A stretch of 64,000 nt of DNA from Nonomuraea jabiensis (GCF_014204795.1 NZ_JACHMB010000001.1:8816501-8880500); one strand, 5' to 3'. Counted from the stretch's first letter, positions 16,238-24,993 are shown. Program-made: numbers and translations. Notes: a model not told the origin generated them from the letters alone.

Positions 16238-16261
16238 CAGGCCGGGTCCGCCAGGGGCTCG

Positions 16262-16468
16262 TCAAGTCCCGCTGGTGACCTCGTCCACGCCCCGGTCCAG
16301 CCGCAGGCCGCGGGTCTCCCTGAACGAGGTCAGCACCACCACCAGCGACACGGCCGCGAGCCCCACCACGTAGAACGCGGGCGCGACGGCGCTGCCCGAC
16401 GCGGAGACCACCCCGGTCGCCACGAACGGGGCGGTGCCGCCGAACAGCACGTACGCCGCTTGCACGAG
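16262..16468 (-). pseudogene. C-terminal fragment of an MHS-type MFS transporter
   Basis: The last 68 codons of a metabolite:proton symporter: AAYVLFGGTAPFVATGVV, a helix of about 20 residues (FYVVGLAAVSLVVVL), then SFRETRGLRL and a stop. Full-length members have about 430 residues, so only the final two helices remain. The reading frame loses similarity at about 16465, exactly where the fragment of the divergent LysR gene begins. Confidence 0.7.
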
Positions 16469-16984
16469 CTGACCACCGCCAGCCAGCTCGCCAAGCTGCG
16501 CGCGGAGGAGCTCGACGTGGGACTCGTCCGGCATCCCTGTGACACGGTGGGGCTGGAGTCCAGCGAGGTCGTCCACCGGCGGCTCGGCGTGGTGCTGCCC
16601 GCCGGCCACCGCGCGGCCGGGCAGGAGGTGGTACGCCTGCGCTCGCTCGACGGCTCGCCGCTGGTGATCTTCCCCCGGGAGATGGCACCTCGGCTCTACG
16701 ACCACATGCTGGAGGCGTGCCGGGACAACGGGTTCCTGCCCGGCGCGATCAGGCACGCCAGAAACCCCCACTTCGTGCACGGCCTCGTCATGTCGGGGCT
16801 GGGGGCGCACCTCAACGAGGAGCCGTACGACGAGCTGCCCGCCGGGCTGGTGTGGCGGCCGATCGACGAACCCTGGCTGACCTGGTCGACCTCGGCGGTG
16901 TGGCTGCCGGTGCAGGGCGGCGAGGTCGCCACCGCCTTCGCCGCCGCGGCCCTCGCGGGGCTGCGCGAGGTCGGCCATGCCTAG
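16460..16984 (+). pseudogene. LysR family regulator, substrate-binding domain fragment
   Basis: About 174 codons of a LysR effector domain: ELTTASQLAKLRAEELDVGL, then RRLGVVLPAGHRAAG, ending with the second subdomain (GLVMSGLGAHL). The N-terminal helix-turn-helix and the first part of the effector domain are missing; complete LysR proteins have about 300 residues. Its broken 5' end coincides with the broken 5' end of the MHS fragment, so both were cut by the same event. Confidence 0.7.
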
Positions 16985-16998
16985 CTGCGGCTGGGGGG

Positions 16999-17949
16999 TC
17001 AGCGCGCCTGGCGGCGCCAGGCCGAGGGGCTGAGGGCGCGGGCGCGCTTGAACGCCACGCTGAAGGCGAAGGCGTCCTCGTACCCGACCTGCCGGGCCAC
17101 GGTGGCGACGGTCGCCTCGGTGTCGCGGAGCAGGTCCGCGGCCAGGGCCATCCGCCAGCCGGTGAGGTAGGTGAGCGGGGGCTCGCCGACCAGGCCGGTG
17201 AAGCGCGCGGCGAAGGCGGCGCGGGACATGCCGACCTTGGCGGCCAGCTCGGCGACCGTCCAGCGGTGGGCAGGGTCCTCGTGCAGCAGGCGCAGTACGT
17301 CGCCGATCGCGGGGTCGGCCAGCGCCCGGTGCCAGGCGGGCCGTGCCGGGTCCGGCCTGGCGCACCAGGCGCGCAACGCCAGCACGAGCACCAGATCCAG
17401 CAGGCGGTCGAGGATGGCGTCCTGGCCGGGTTCGTCGCGGGCGACCTCGATGGCGAGCAGATCCAGGGCCGCGCGGGTCCGCGGCCCGGCGGGCACGACC
17501 GCCAGCGGCGGGAGCATGTCCAGCAGGCGGTCGCCCACGTCGCCGCGGAGCTCGTACGCGCCCCGGATCATGACCGTGGCCCCGGGCAGGCCGTCACCGT
17601 AGGTGCGCGGCGCCAGGCTCCGGTTGGCCGCCGTCGCCACCTCCTCGCCGCCGACGACGTACTTCTTCTGTCCCTGAATCACCACCTGGGGCGGGGTGGA
17701 CGGGCTGTCCGCGATCGTGTAGCCGGTCGTGGCGCTGATGAGGGCGATGTCACCGGCGGCGAGCTGTACGGACGCGCCGTCCTCGTCGAGCCGGACCGAC
17801 GCCTGGCCGCCGAGCGTGGCCACGACCGTGAGCGCGGGGGCGTCGGCGAAGCCCAGCGACCAGGGCGGCCGCTGGACCAGCTTCCTGACCAGCGCGTTCC
17901 TGGCGCGGGCCCGATGTAGCAGATCGCTCAGGACATCCACGCCCACCAC
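16999..17949 (-). CDS. AraC family regulator with cupin domain
   Basis: About 316 residues. An N-terminal AraC-type cupin (roughly 10-190) is followed by two helix-turn-helix motifs: WTVAELAAKVGMSRAAFAARF and ATVATVARQVGYEDAFAFSVAF. The tandem GTG codons at 17949 and 17946 and the GTG at 17940 are all possible starts; the last gives the family-like VDVLSDLL. It is divergent from the NmrA-like oxidoreductase at 18023 with about 75 bp between them. This pairing of regulator and NAD(P)-dependent enzyme is common, so it probably regulates that gene. Confidence 0.85.
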   Translation of the reverse strand: MVGVDVLSDLLHRARARNALVRKLVQRPPWSLGFADAPALTVVATLGGQASVRLDEDGASVQLAAGDIALISATTGYTIADSPSTPPQVVIQGQKKYVVGGEEVATAANRSLAPRTYGDGLPGATVMIRGAYELRGDVGDRLLDMLPPLAVVPAGPRTRAALDLLAIEVARDEPGQDAILDRLLDLVLVLALRAWCARPDPARPAWHRALADPAIGDVLRLLHEDPAHRWTVAELAAKVGMSRAAFAARFTGLVGEPPLTYLTGWRMALAADLLRDTEATVATVARQVGYEDAFAFSVAFKRARALSPSAWRRQAR

Positions 17950-18022
17950 GTTAGACGATCACAAATGTATCCCGGACGTTCCCCCATGGATCGTCTTCGC
18001 GTTGTGGAGTTCCCTAAGGGGA

Positions 18023-18859
18023 ATGACGAACCTCCTCATCCTGGGCGGCAACGGCAAGACCGGCCGCCGCATCGTCCGGCGTCTGCGGAGCGCCGGCCAT
18101 CCGGTACGGGCGGTGGCCCGTACCACCGGCCACCTCCCCTTCGACCTGGGCGACCCCACGACCTGGGCGCCCGCGCTCGACGGCGTCACCGCCGCCTACC
18201 TCCTGGAGCCCGACCTGCGGGGGAGCGGCGACCACCGGGCGCGTATCCCCAGGTTCGTGGCCCAGGCGGTGGCCTCGGGGGTGCGGCGGCTGGTGCTGCT
18301 GTCGGCCTACGGCGTCGGCGAGGCCGGCGACAGCCATCCCCTCAAGGCCGCCGAGCAGGCGGTGCGCGGCTCCGGCGTCGATTGGACCATCCTGCGGCCG
18401 GACTGGTTCGCGCAGAACTTCAGCGAGAGTTTCTGGCGGCAGGGGGTTCTCTCCGGGGAGCTGTTCCTGCCGGCCGGTGACGGGAGGACGCCGTTCGTCG
18501 ACGCCGAGGACATCGCCGAGGTCGCCGCGGCCGCGCTGACCGACGACCGCCACAGCGGCCAGACGTACCAGCTGACCGGCCCGCGGGCGATCAGCTTCGG
18601 CGAGGCGGCCGATCTCATCGGCAAGGCCACCGGGCGTACGATCCGTCACGTCGACGTCGAGCCCGAGGTCTTCGTCGAGCGTCAGGTCTCCCATGGCGTT
18701 CCCGCCGAGGTCGCCCGGCTGCTCACCGGCCTCTTCGTGGCCATCCGCGACGGCCGGGGCTCCCCGGTCTCGGACGGCGTGGAGCTGGCCCTCGGCCGCC
18801 CGGCGAGGCCGTTCGAGGACTACGTCGCAGAGACCGCCGCCGCCGGCCACTGGGACTGA
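18023..18859 (+). CDS. NmrA-like NAD(P)-binding protein
   Basis: A 278-residue atypical short-chain dehydrogenase. It has the Rossmann motif LILGGNGKTGRRIVRRL at the N-terminus, LVLLSAYGVGEAG in the middle, and a WTILRPDWFAQNF segment as in NmrA/quinone-reductase-2-like proteins. Members are NADPH-dependent reductases or redox sensors. It starts at ATG 18023 after TAAGGGGA. The gene is divergent from the AraC regulator. Confidence 0.85.
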   Translation: MTNLLILGGNGKTGRRIVRRLRSAGHPVRAVARTTGHLPFDLGDPTTWAPALDGVTAAYLLEPDLRGSGDHRARIPRFVAQAVASGVRRLVLLSAYGVGEAGDSHPLKAAEQAVRGSGVDWTILRPDWFAQNFSESFWRQGVLSGELFLPAGDGRTPFVDAEDIAEVAAAALTDDRHSGQTYQLTGPRAISFGEAADLIGKATGRTIRHVDVEPEVFVERQVSHGVPAEVARLLTGLFVAIRDGRGSPVSDGVELALGRPARPFEDYVAETAAAGHWD

Positions 18860-18949
18860 CCACAGCTGATCGGCTCTCGAACCCCCGCGGTGCTAGGGTC
18901 CGGTCGTGAACCACGAACGATCAACGGGGCCGACCGGCTTCAGGTAGCC

Positions 18950-18968
18950 CGCCAGGAGATACCTGGCG
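18950..18968. repeat. Short perfect hairpin upstream of a small hypothetical gene
   Basis: CGCCAGG and CCTGGCG form exact 7-bp arms around AGATA. The hairpin lies 19 nt before the start of the gene at 18988. It could be an operator or a 5'-UTR structure; there is no T-run, so it is not a typical terminator of the NmrA-like gene. Confidence 0.4.
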
Positions 18969-18987
18969 GTGCTACCAGGGGAGCCCC

Positions 18988-19356
18988 ATGTCCCGCACTG
19001 CCCATCACCTTGACCGCCCGATCCCCGACGCAGGTGATCGGCGCGGAAGCCCATGGCGATCGGTGACGATTGTCGATCTCCGTTACAGCGCCGCCTGCCT
19101 CCGCGAGGCCCGACGAGCGGGCCATCGGGCACGCCCCATCCCCGTCCGCCGGAAGGTCGACGTCTACTCCCGGGCCAGGGCCGATCGTCGGGACCGGTGG
19201 GTGGCGCAATGGGCCAAGATCGAGGAGCGTCGAGCGCGCCAGCGCCTGCGGCTCCAGCTCGAAGCGATCCGCCAGACGGTCAACGCCGCCGAGGCTGTCG
19301 ACGATCTCGAGGTCCACCCTGCCCGGCATCGCCGCAACGCCATCTGGCTGTATTGA
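18988..19356 (+). CDS. Small basic hypothetical protein
   Basis: 122 residues, rich in Arg and His, with no membrane segment or signal peptide. Recognisable parts are MSRTAHHLDRPIPD, IVDLRYSAACLREARRAG, RRKVDVYSRARADRR, a charged helix (ERRARQRLRLQLEAI) and a PARHRRNAIWLY tail. I recall similar MSRTAHH...DLRYSAA...VRRKVDVY proteins of about 120 residues in other actinomycetes, function unknown. The ATG at 18988 follows GGGGAGCC. The basic charge suggests nucleic-acid binding, but that is speculation. Confidence 0.6.
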   Translation: MSRTAHHLDRPIPDAGDRRGSPWRSVTIVDLRYSAACLREARRAGHRARPIPVRRKVDVYSRARADRRDRWVAQWAKIEERRARQRLRLQLEAIRQTVNAAEAVDDLEVHPARHRRNAIWLY

Positions 19357-19418
19357 TCAGGGGATACGCCCTCCATCCGTAGATCCGGCGTCGCGTCCGT
19401 CGGATCGTCAGTCCATGA

Positions 19419-19835
19419 TCATACCGGTCCTTGGGCGGTGGGCAGGAGGAACAGTCCGGTCAGATTCCAGGTTTTGCGTTGCCGGATCGGCCTGGTCAGT
19501 GGTCGTCCGGCCGTCTTCAGCGCGTCCGCCGCCCAGCCGAGCAGCTCCCGCAGGCCGTCGATCCGCGCCCACGGAGCCCGCAGTCGCTCGGGCCTGTCCA
19601 GTGCTCCATGGTCGGTGGGGAGTGGAGCCGTCAGCCGCCCGGGCGCGGGCCGCTCCAGCGCTTCGACGTGATAGGTCACATGACCGTCGCGGGCGCCTTC
19701 GCCGCCGTCCACGCCCAACAGCCACAGCACCAGCACCTTCACGCCGAGCACCTGGCGCAGGTGCGCGATGACCGGCTCCACCTCGGCCCACCACGGACCT
19801 CCACGGCGAACGGGCCGACGACACCGAGCCGCTCC
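19419..19835 (-). pseudogene. N-terminal fragment of an aminoglycoside-phosphotransferase-like gene
   Basis: The minus strand carries the start of a phosphotransferase: GVVGPFAVE in one frame, then, after a frameshift near 19800, GPWWAEVEPVIAHLRQVLGV in another. DGHVTYHVEALERPAPG follows, and KTWNLTGLFLLPTAQGPV ends at a stop where the kinase body should begin. All catalytic motifs are missing. With a frameshift and a 3' truncation it cannot be functional. The ends at 19419 and about 19840 abut other debris. Confidence 0.5.
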
Positions 19836-19914
19836 TCACCCGATGTGACCCACGCGCTGACCGTTCTTCCCATCCGGACAGTCCGCCACGGAATATCCGG
19901 CCGGTGCGGCGCCC

Positions 19915-19957
19915 GCGTCGGCGGCCCTCGGCGGCCTGGCCGTGCGCCGCGCCCTCT
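19915..19957 (+). pseudogene. Fragment similar to the end of the ABC permease at 15275
   Basis: These 43 bases match 16181-16223, the last codons of the permease, at 39 positions and keep the frame (ASAALGGLAVRRAL). Nothing upstream forms a gene. The rest of 19836-20041 is GC-rich and holds no supported feature. It is probably debris of a further YtrA-type permease or of a partial duplication. Confidence 0.45.
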
Positions 19958-20041
19958 GCCCTCGGTGCGTCTCAGGCTCGGTGGCGGTGCGGGCAGCGGC
20001 CGTTCGGGCGCGCTGAGCCGGGCTGGTCGCCAGGCGCGGGC

Positions 20042-20992
20042 TTACGTTGATTCGCCCTGGATGAGCCGGCATTCGCCCACGTCGGTGAAGTCGGCCTCGG
20101 TGGGCTCGTGGTGCAGGAGGAGCTCGGCCAGGCGATCATAGAACGTGTGCGGCCCGAAGCCGATGGTGGTGAGCCGGGGGCTGGTCTGGGTGGCCACCGG
20201 GGTGTCGTCCACGCCCATCACCCCCAGCTCCTGTGGCACCGTGCGGCCGATGACCCGCGCGGCCGCCAGTGCCGCCGCGGCGGTGTCGTCGTTGTAGCAG
20301 GCCAGGCCGGTGCCGATGGGCAGCGAGGCGATGGCGTCCAGGTCGGCGTCCGCGCGCAGCGCCACGGTGATCACTTGCGGTTCGTCCATGCCGGCGGCCC
20401 GGCACGCCTCCCGCACGCCCTGCTCGCGGGCGCGCAGCAGCACGTCGTCGCGGGCTTCGGTGAGGCGGGCGTAGGCGATGCGCCGGTATCCGCGCCGCAT
20501 GAGGTGTTCGGCCTGCGTCCGTCCCACGGTCCAGCTGTGCCCGCCGGGCTGGGAGATCGCGTGGGCGATGTCGAGGGTACGCACGCCGGCCGAGCTCAGG
20601 ACGGCCCGCTTGCTCTCGCTCAGCTCCGACAGCGCGATGACCATGCGGGGCCGGGCGGTGGTGATGACCGCCGCGAAGGATCGCGCGGAGGCGGTGGCCG
20701 AGCACATGAGCAAGGACAACCCGTGCTCGGCCAGCGCCTCGGTCAACTGGTCGGCCACCTGGCTGAACTGGCCGTTCGGTGAGATCGGCAGCACGAGGAG
20801 GATCAGGTCGCTCTGCCCGCGCGCGAGCGCGCGGCCGGCCGAATGCGGGCGGTAGCCGAGTTCGGCCACGGCCCGCTGGACGGCGTCGCGGGTGGTCTGG
20901 CTGAAGCGGTCGCCGTGCCCGTTGAGGATGTAGCTCACCGTCGAGCGGGACACGCCCGCGTGCCGGGCGACGTCTTCGCTGCTGACCCGCAT
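20042..20992 (-). CDS. LacI family transcriptional regulator
   Basis: 316 residues. The LacI helix-turn-helix and hinge are at 1-60 (SSEDVARHAGVSRSTVSYILNG, part), followed by a periplasmic-binding-like effector domain with GLACYNDDTAAAALAAARVIG and LGVMGVDDTPVA. Its gene is divergent from the MFS transporter and GH2 glycosidase. The three palindromes at 21071-21108 are its probable operators, so it is the likely repressor of that sugar locus. The inducer would be the glycoside or sugar taken up. Confidence 0.92.
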   Translation of the reverse strand: MRVSSEDVARHAGVSRSTVSYILNGHGDRFSQTTRDAVQRAVAELGYRPHSAGRALARGQSDLILLVLPISPNGQFSQVADQLTEALAEHGLSLLMCSATASARSFAAVITTARPRMVIALSELSESKRAVLSSAGVRTLDIAHAISQPGGHSWTVGRTQAEHLMRRGYRRIAYARLTEARDDVLLRAREQGVREACRAAGMDEPQVITVALRADADLDAIASLPIGTGLACYNDDTAAAALAAARVIGRTVPQELGVMGVDDTPVATQTSPRLTTIGFGPHTFYDRLAELLLHHEPTEADFTDVGECRLIQGEST

Positions 20993-21070
20993 CGCACTCC
21001 TGTTCAGTCTGGAGCGATTCGCCCCAGACAGATGCTAGACGAAACGGCTGCGGGCCCCCTACGCTTCCCA

Positions 21071-21108
21071 TTCACGCGCGTGTTCACACGCGTGAATCAC
21101 GCGCGTGA
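21071..21108. promoter_or_regulatory. Three tandem LacI-type operators
   Basis: Three overlapping 12-14-bp palindromes built on TCACGCGTGA lie head to tail: TTCACGCGCGTGTT (21071-21084), TTCACACGCGTGAA (21083-21096) and TCACGCGCGTGA (21097-21108, perfect). The CG centre is typical of LacI-family sites. The array ends 18 bp before the transporter ATG, so bound repressor would cover the promoter or leader. Confidence 0.7.
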
Positions 21109-21126
21109 ACATGACAGGAGAACCTC

Positions 21127-22428
21127 ATGCCAGACGCTCTGCCGGCGCAGGATCCGGAAGCGGTCACCCCCCGCCCCAGCGACGCCCCCACCCCACCCCC
21201 TGCCGCCGAGCCGGCGCCCGGACGCTGGCTATGGGTGATCTATCCGCTGGCCATGGTCGCGATGAACGCCGTGTGGGGCGGTGTGATGCAGGTGCTGCTC
21301 GGCAAGCAGATCGCCGCGATCGTGCCGGAGCAGGCCGCCTCCGCCGCGGCGCTCGGGATGGCCCTGAGCGTCTCGGCCGTCTCCAGCGTCGTCTCCCAGC
21401 CCATCGCGGGGATGTTGTCGGACCGCACCCGCACCCGCTTCCTCGGCCGCCGCAACGTGTGGATCTTCGGCGCCGGAATCGTCGGCGCGCTGGGGCTGGT
21501 CGCCATGTCCCAGCTGACCTCCACCATCGCGATCGCCATCACGTGGGCGGCGATGATGTGGCCGCTGAACGCCACACAGGCCAGCCTGACGGCGGTGCTG
21601 CCCGAGCGGGTGCCGCAGCGGCTGCGCGGCAGCATGTCCGGCGTGCTGGGAGCGGCCGGCCTGATCGGGGCGTACGCCGGTGTCGCCCTGGCGGGCCTGT
21701 CGCGGGACCTGTTCATGGGCTATCTGCTGGTCGCCGGGCTCTTCCTGCTGCTGACCCAGATCTTCGCCCTGACCACCAAGGATCGTCCGGCGCCGGAGCC
21801 GGACGCCCGCACCGCGCCCGGGGACGAAGCCGGCGGCACGAGGCTCAGCCTGCGCGGCGCGCCGGACTACTGGTGGGCCTTCACCGGCCGCTTCCTGCTG
21901 ATCTTCGGCTACTTCTCCGTCAGCAGCTTCCAGCTGTACATCCTGCGCGACCACATCGGCCTGGGCGACATCGACCGGGCGGCCACCACACTGGTCGCGA
22001 TCTCGGGCCTGAGCACGCTGCTGAGCCTGGCCTTCGCCCTGCTCGGCGGCTGGATCTCGGACAAGACCGGCCGGCTGCGGTTGTTCGTCGGCGTGTCGAG
22101 CCTGATGTTCGTCCCGGCCGGGCTGGTCTACCTGCTCGTGCCCACGCTGACCGGGGCGTGGATGGCCACCGCCGTCACAGGAGCGGCGTTCGGCGTGTAC
22201 ATGGCGGTCGACCAGGCGCTGATCACGCGGGTCCTGCCAGGCGTCGGCAACACCGGCCGGGACCTGGGAATCATGAACATCGCCAACGCCGGCCCGCAGA
22301 TCATCGCCCCCAGCGTCGCCGGCGCCGTGGTCGGCGCCACGGGCGACTACCGGCTGGTGTTCGTGCTGCTCATCGTCTGCACCGCGCTGGGCGCCCTGTC
22401 GGTGCGCTTCATCAAGGGTGTCCGCTGA
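21127..22428 (+). CDS. MFS transporter, probable sugar/glycoside uptake
   Basis: 433 residues with about twelve membrane helices after a Pro/Ala-rich N-terminal tail of about 35 residues. The MFS loop motif is at SDRTRTRFLGRRNVW and its second-half copy at SDKTGRLRLFVG. It starts at ATG 21127 with GGAG at 21117-21120. It sits directly behind LacI-type operators and 27 bp before the GH2 glycosidase, so it should import the glycoside that enzyme cleaves, or its product. Confidence 0.88.
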   Translation: MPDALPAQDPEAVTPRPSDAPTPPPAAEPAPGRWLWVIYPLAMVAMNAVWGGVMQVLLGKQIAAIVPEQAASAAALGMALSVSAVSSVVSQPIAGMLSDRTRTRFLGRRNVWIFGAGIVGALGLVAMSQLTSTIAIAITWAAMMWPLNATQASLTAVLPERVPQRLRGSMSGVLGAAGLIGAYAGVALAGLSRDLFMGYLLVAGLFLLLTQIFALTTKDRPAPEPDARTAPGDEAGGTRLSLRGAPDYWWAFTGRFLLIFGYFSVSSFQLYILRDHIGLGDIDRAATTLVAISGLSTLLSLAFALLGGWISDKTGRLRLFVGVSSLMFVPAGLVYLLVPTLTGAWMATAVTGAAFGVYMAVDQALITRVLPGVGNTGRDLGIMNIANAGPQIIAPSVAGAVVGATGDYRLVFVLLIVCTALGALSVRFIKGVR

Positions 22429-22455
22429 CCCCGTCCCCCTGAGGAGAGAACAACC

Positions 22456-24993
22456 ATGATCCGCGAACCCTTCAACGACGGCTGGCGCGTCACCCGCCGC
22501 ACGTCCATCTTCGAACTGTTCACGGCCGGCGACGGCGCCGGGGCGGTCAGCGTGACGCTGCCGCACGACGCCATGCTCGCCGGCGGCAGGTCCGCCGACG
22601 GCTCGGACGGCTCGCACACCGGGTACCACCGGCCCGGCGCCTGGCGCTACGACAAGGAGTTCGAGGTGCCCGCCTCGTGGGCGGGCAAGCGGGTGAGCAT
22701 CGAGTTCGAGGGCGTGTACCGCGACGCCATGGTCTACATCAACGACGCCTTCGCCGGCCAGTGGGCGAACGGCTACTCCACCTTTCACCTCGCCGCCGAC
22801 CCCTACCTGCGCTACGGCCGGACCAACACCATCCGGGTCGAGGCGCAGGCGTACAAGGACTCGCGCTGGTACAGCGGCGCCGGCATCCACCGCCCGGTGC
22901 ACCTGCTCGTCGGCGACCTGCTGCACGTCACCCCGACCGGGCTGCGGGTGACCACCCCGCAGATCGACGACGAACTGGCCGTCGCCGCGGTCGCCACCGA
23001 GGTGGTCAACGAGGGCACCGGCACCCGTACCGTCGAGGTCCTGCTGGAGGTACGCGACGGCGACGGCGAGATCGTGGCCGCCGACCACGCCCCGCTGACC
23101 GTGCTGGCCGGTGAGCGGGCCATCGTGCGCCGGCGCGCCTACATCCGCCACCCCGCTCTGTGGAGCGTGGAGGAGCCGAACCTGTACACCGCGACCGTCC
23201 GGCTGACCGACGCCGGCGGGCAGGTCGACGAGGCCCGCGCCACGTTCGGCATCCGCAGCGTCTCGGTGGACCCGATCCGGGGCCTGCGCATCAACGGCGC
23301 CACCGTCAAGCTGCGCGGCGCGTGCGTGCACCACGACAACGGCCCGCTCGGCTCGGCCGCCATCGCCCGGGCCGAGGAACGACGCGTGCGACTGCTCAAG
23401 GACGCCGGCTTCAACGCCATCCGCTCCGCGCACAACCCGCTCAGCACCGCGATGCTGGAGGCCTGCGACCGGCTCGGCATGCTCGTCATGGACGAGACGT
23501 TCGACATGTGGACGGTGTCCAAGACCGACGACGACTACGCGCGCCGGTTCCCGCAGTGGTGGGAGCGGGACGTGGACGCCCTGGTGGCCAAGGACTTCAA
23601 CCACCCCAGCGTGATCTTCTACTCCATCGGCAACGAGATCCTCGAAGTGGGCACCCCGCACGGCGCCCGCTGGGGGCGCCTGCTCGCCGAGCGCATCCGG
23701 GCCCAGGACCCGACCCGCCTGGTCACCAACGCCCTCAACGGCATGATGGCGATCATGGACCAGATCCCTGCGCTCATGGCCCAGGGGAGTGGCGCACAGG
23801 CGGACGACGCGCAGACTCAGGCGCCCGACGCGCAGGCTCAGGCGAACGCCGGCGGGCCGGCCGTCGAGGGCGGCTTCAACGACCTGCTGGACGGCATGGG
23901 CGCGCTCACCGCCCTGCCCGAGGTCGGCGAACGCATCGCCGAGTCGGCCGCCGTGCTGGACGTCGTGGGGCTCAACTACGGCGACTCCCGCTACCTCACC
24001 GACCACCAGACCCACCCCAACCGGGTCATGGTCGGCTCGGAAACCTTCCCCACCCTGATCGACCGCTACTGGAAGCTCGTCACCGAGCATGGCCACATCA
24101 TCGGCGACTTCACCTGGACCGGCTGGGACTACCTGGGCGAGAGCGGCATCGGCCGGCCGACCTATCCCGGCGAGGGTCCCTCCTTCGGCGCTCCGTACCC
24201 GTGGCTCACCGCCTCCACCGGCGACTTGGACATCACCGGCCGCCGCCGCCCCATCTCCTACTACCGCGAGACCGTCTACGGCCTGCGCCGCACCCCCTAC
24301 CTGGCCGTGCAACGCCCCGAGCACCGCGAGCACCCCTTCCGGCCCAAGGCTTGGGCCTGGAGCGACTCCGTCGCCAGCTGGACCTGGGACGTCCCGGCCG
24401 GCACCCCCGTCACCGTGGAGGCCTACACCGACGCCGACGAGATCGAGTTCGTGCTCGACGGCACCACCGCGGCCAGAGTGCCCGTCGGCACCGACAAGGC
24501 GTACCTGGCCACGGCCGAACTGCCGTACCAGCCTGGCACGCTGGAGGCGGTGGCCTACCGGGACGGAGCCGAGACCGGCCGCTGCCGGCTGCTCACCGCG
24601 GGCGCGGCGGCGCGGCTGCGGCTCACCCCCGACCGGCCGCACCTCGGCGCCGACCCGCAGGACCTGGCCTACCTCGACATCCACCTTGTGGACGAGCACG
24701 CCACGATCAACCCGATCAGCGACCGCACCGTGACCGTGGACCTCGACGGCCCGGCGACCCTGCAGGCCCTGGGCACGGCCAGGCCCTCCACCGAGGAGCC
24801 CTTCCACACCACCTCCTGCACCTCCTACGAAGGTCACGCCCTGGCCGTGCTGCGCCCCACCGGCGGCGAAGGTCCCGTCACGGTCACCGTCCGCGCCGAC
24901 GGCCTCCCGCCGGCCACCGTCACCATCGAGGTGCGGCAGCCCGGCGGCACCGTTTCCGGCACCGCCACGCGCCACGAACCGGCACGTTCATGA
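22456..24993 (+). CDS. Glycoside hydrolase family 2 protein (beta-galactosidase/beta-glucuronidase-like)
   Basis: 845 residues, no signal peptide, so intracellular. The jelly-roll domain (about 1-150) is followed by an Ig-like domain and the TIM barrel (about 275-600). The acid/base is Glu394 in YSIGNEI; the nucleophile is Glu529 in VGSETFP. C-terminal beta-sandwich domains (about 600-845) follow. Residues 441-470 are a Gln/Ala/Asp-rich insertion (QADDAQTQAPDAQAQA) inside the barrel region that other members are not expected to have. The gene follows the MFS transporter and probably shares its LacI control. Confidence 0.9.
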   Translation: MIREPFNDGWRVTRRTSIFELFTAGDGAGAVSVTLPHDAMLAGGRSADGSDGSHTGYHRPGAWRYDKEFEVPASWAGKRVSIEFEGVYRDAMVYINDAFAGQWANGYSTFHLAADPYLRYGRTNTIRVEAQAYKDSRWYSGAGIHRPVHLLVGDLLHVTPTGLRVTTPQIDDELAVAAVATEVVNEGTGTRTVEVLLEVRDGDGEIVAADHAPLTVLAGERAIVRRRAYIRHPALWSVEEPNLYTATVRLTDAGGQVDEARATFGIRSVSVDPIRGLRINGATVKLRGACVHHDNGPLGSAAIARAEERRVRLLKDAGFNAIRSAHNPLSTAMLEACDRLGMLVMDETFDMWTVSKTDDDYARRFPQWWERDVDALVAKDFNHPSVIFYSIGNEILEVGTPHGARWGRLLAERIRAQDPTRLVTNALNGMMAIMDQIPALMAQGSGAQADDAQTQAPDAQAQANAGGPAVEGGFNDLLDGMGALTALPEVGERIAESAAVLDVVGLNYGDSRYLTDHQTHPNRVMVGSETFPTLIDRYWKLVTEHGHIIGDFTWTGWDYLGESGIGRPTYPGEGPSFGAPYPWLTASTGDLDITGRRRPISYYRETVYGLRRTPYLAVQRPEHREHPFRPKAWAWSDSVASWTWDVPAGTPVTVEAYTDADEIEFVLDGTTAARVPVGTDKAYLATAELPYQPGTLEAVAYRDGAETGRCRLLTAGAAARLRLTPDRPHLGADPQDLAYLDIHLVDEHATINPISDRTVTVDLDGPATLQALGTARPSTEEPFHTTSCTSYEGHALAVLRPTGGEGPVTVTVRADGLPPATVTIEVRQPGGTVSGTATRHEPARS

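Noticed and set aside
19408..20141. Overlapping plus-strand frames in the phosphotransferase relic region
   Set aside because: They lack domain similarity; the minus strand carries recognisable phosphotransferase N-terminal sequence and the LacI gene.
21229..24975. A 1248-codon open frame on the minus strand under the MFS and GH2 genes
   Set aside because: Composition is Gly/Arg/Val/His-rich with no domain; it is the antisense shadow of two well-supported plus-strand genes.
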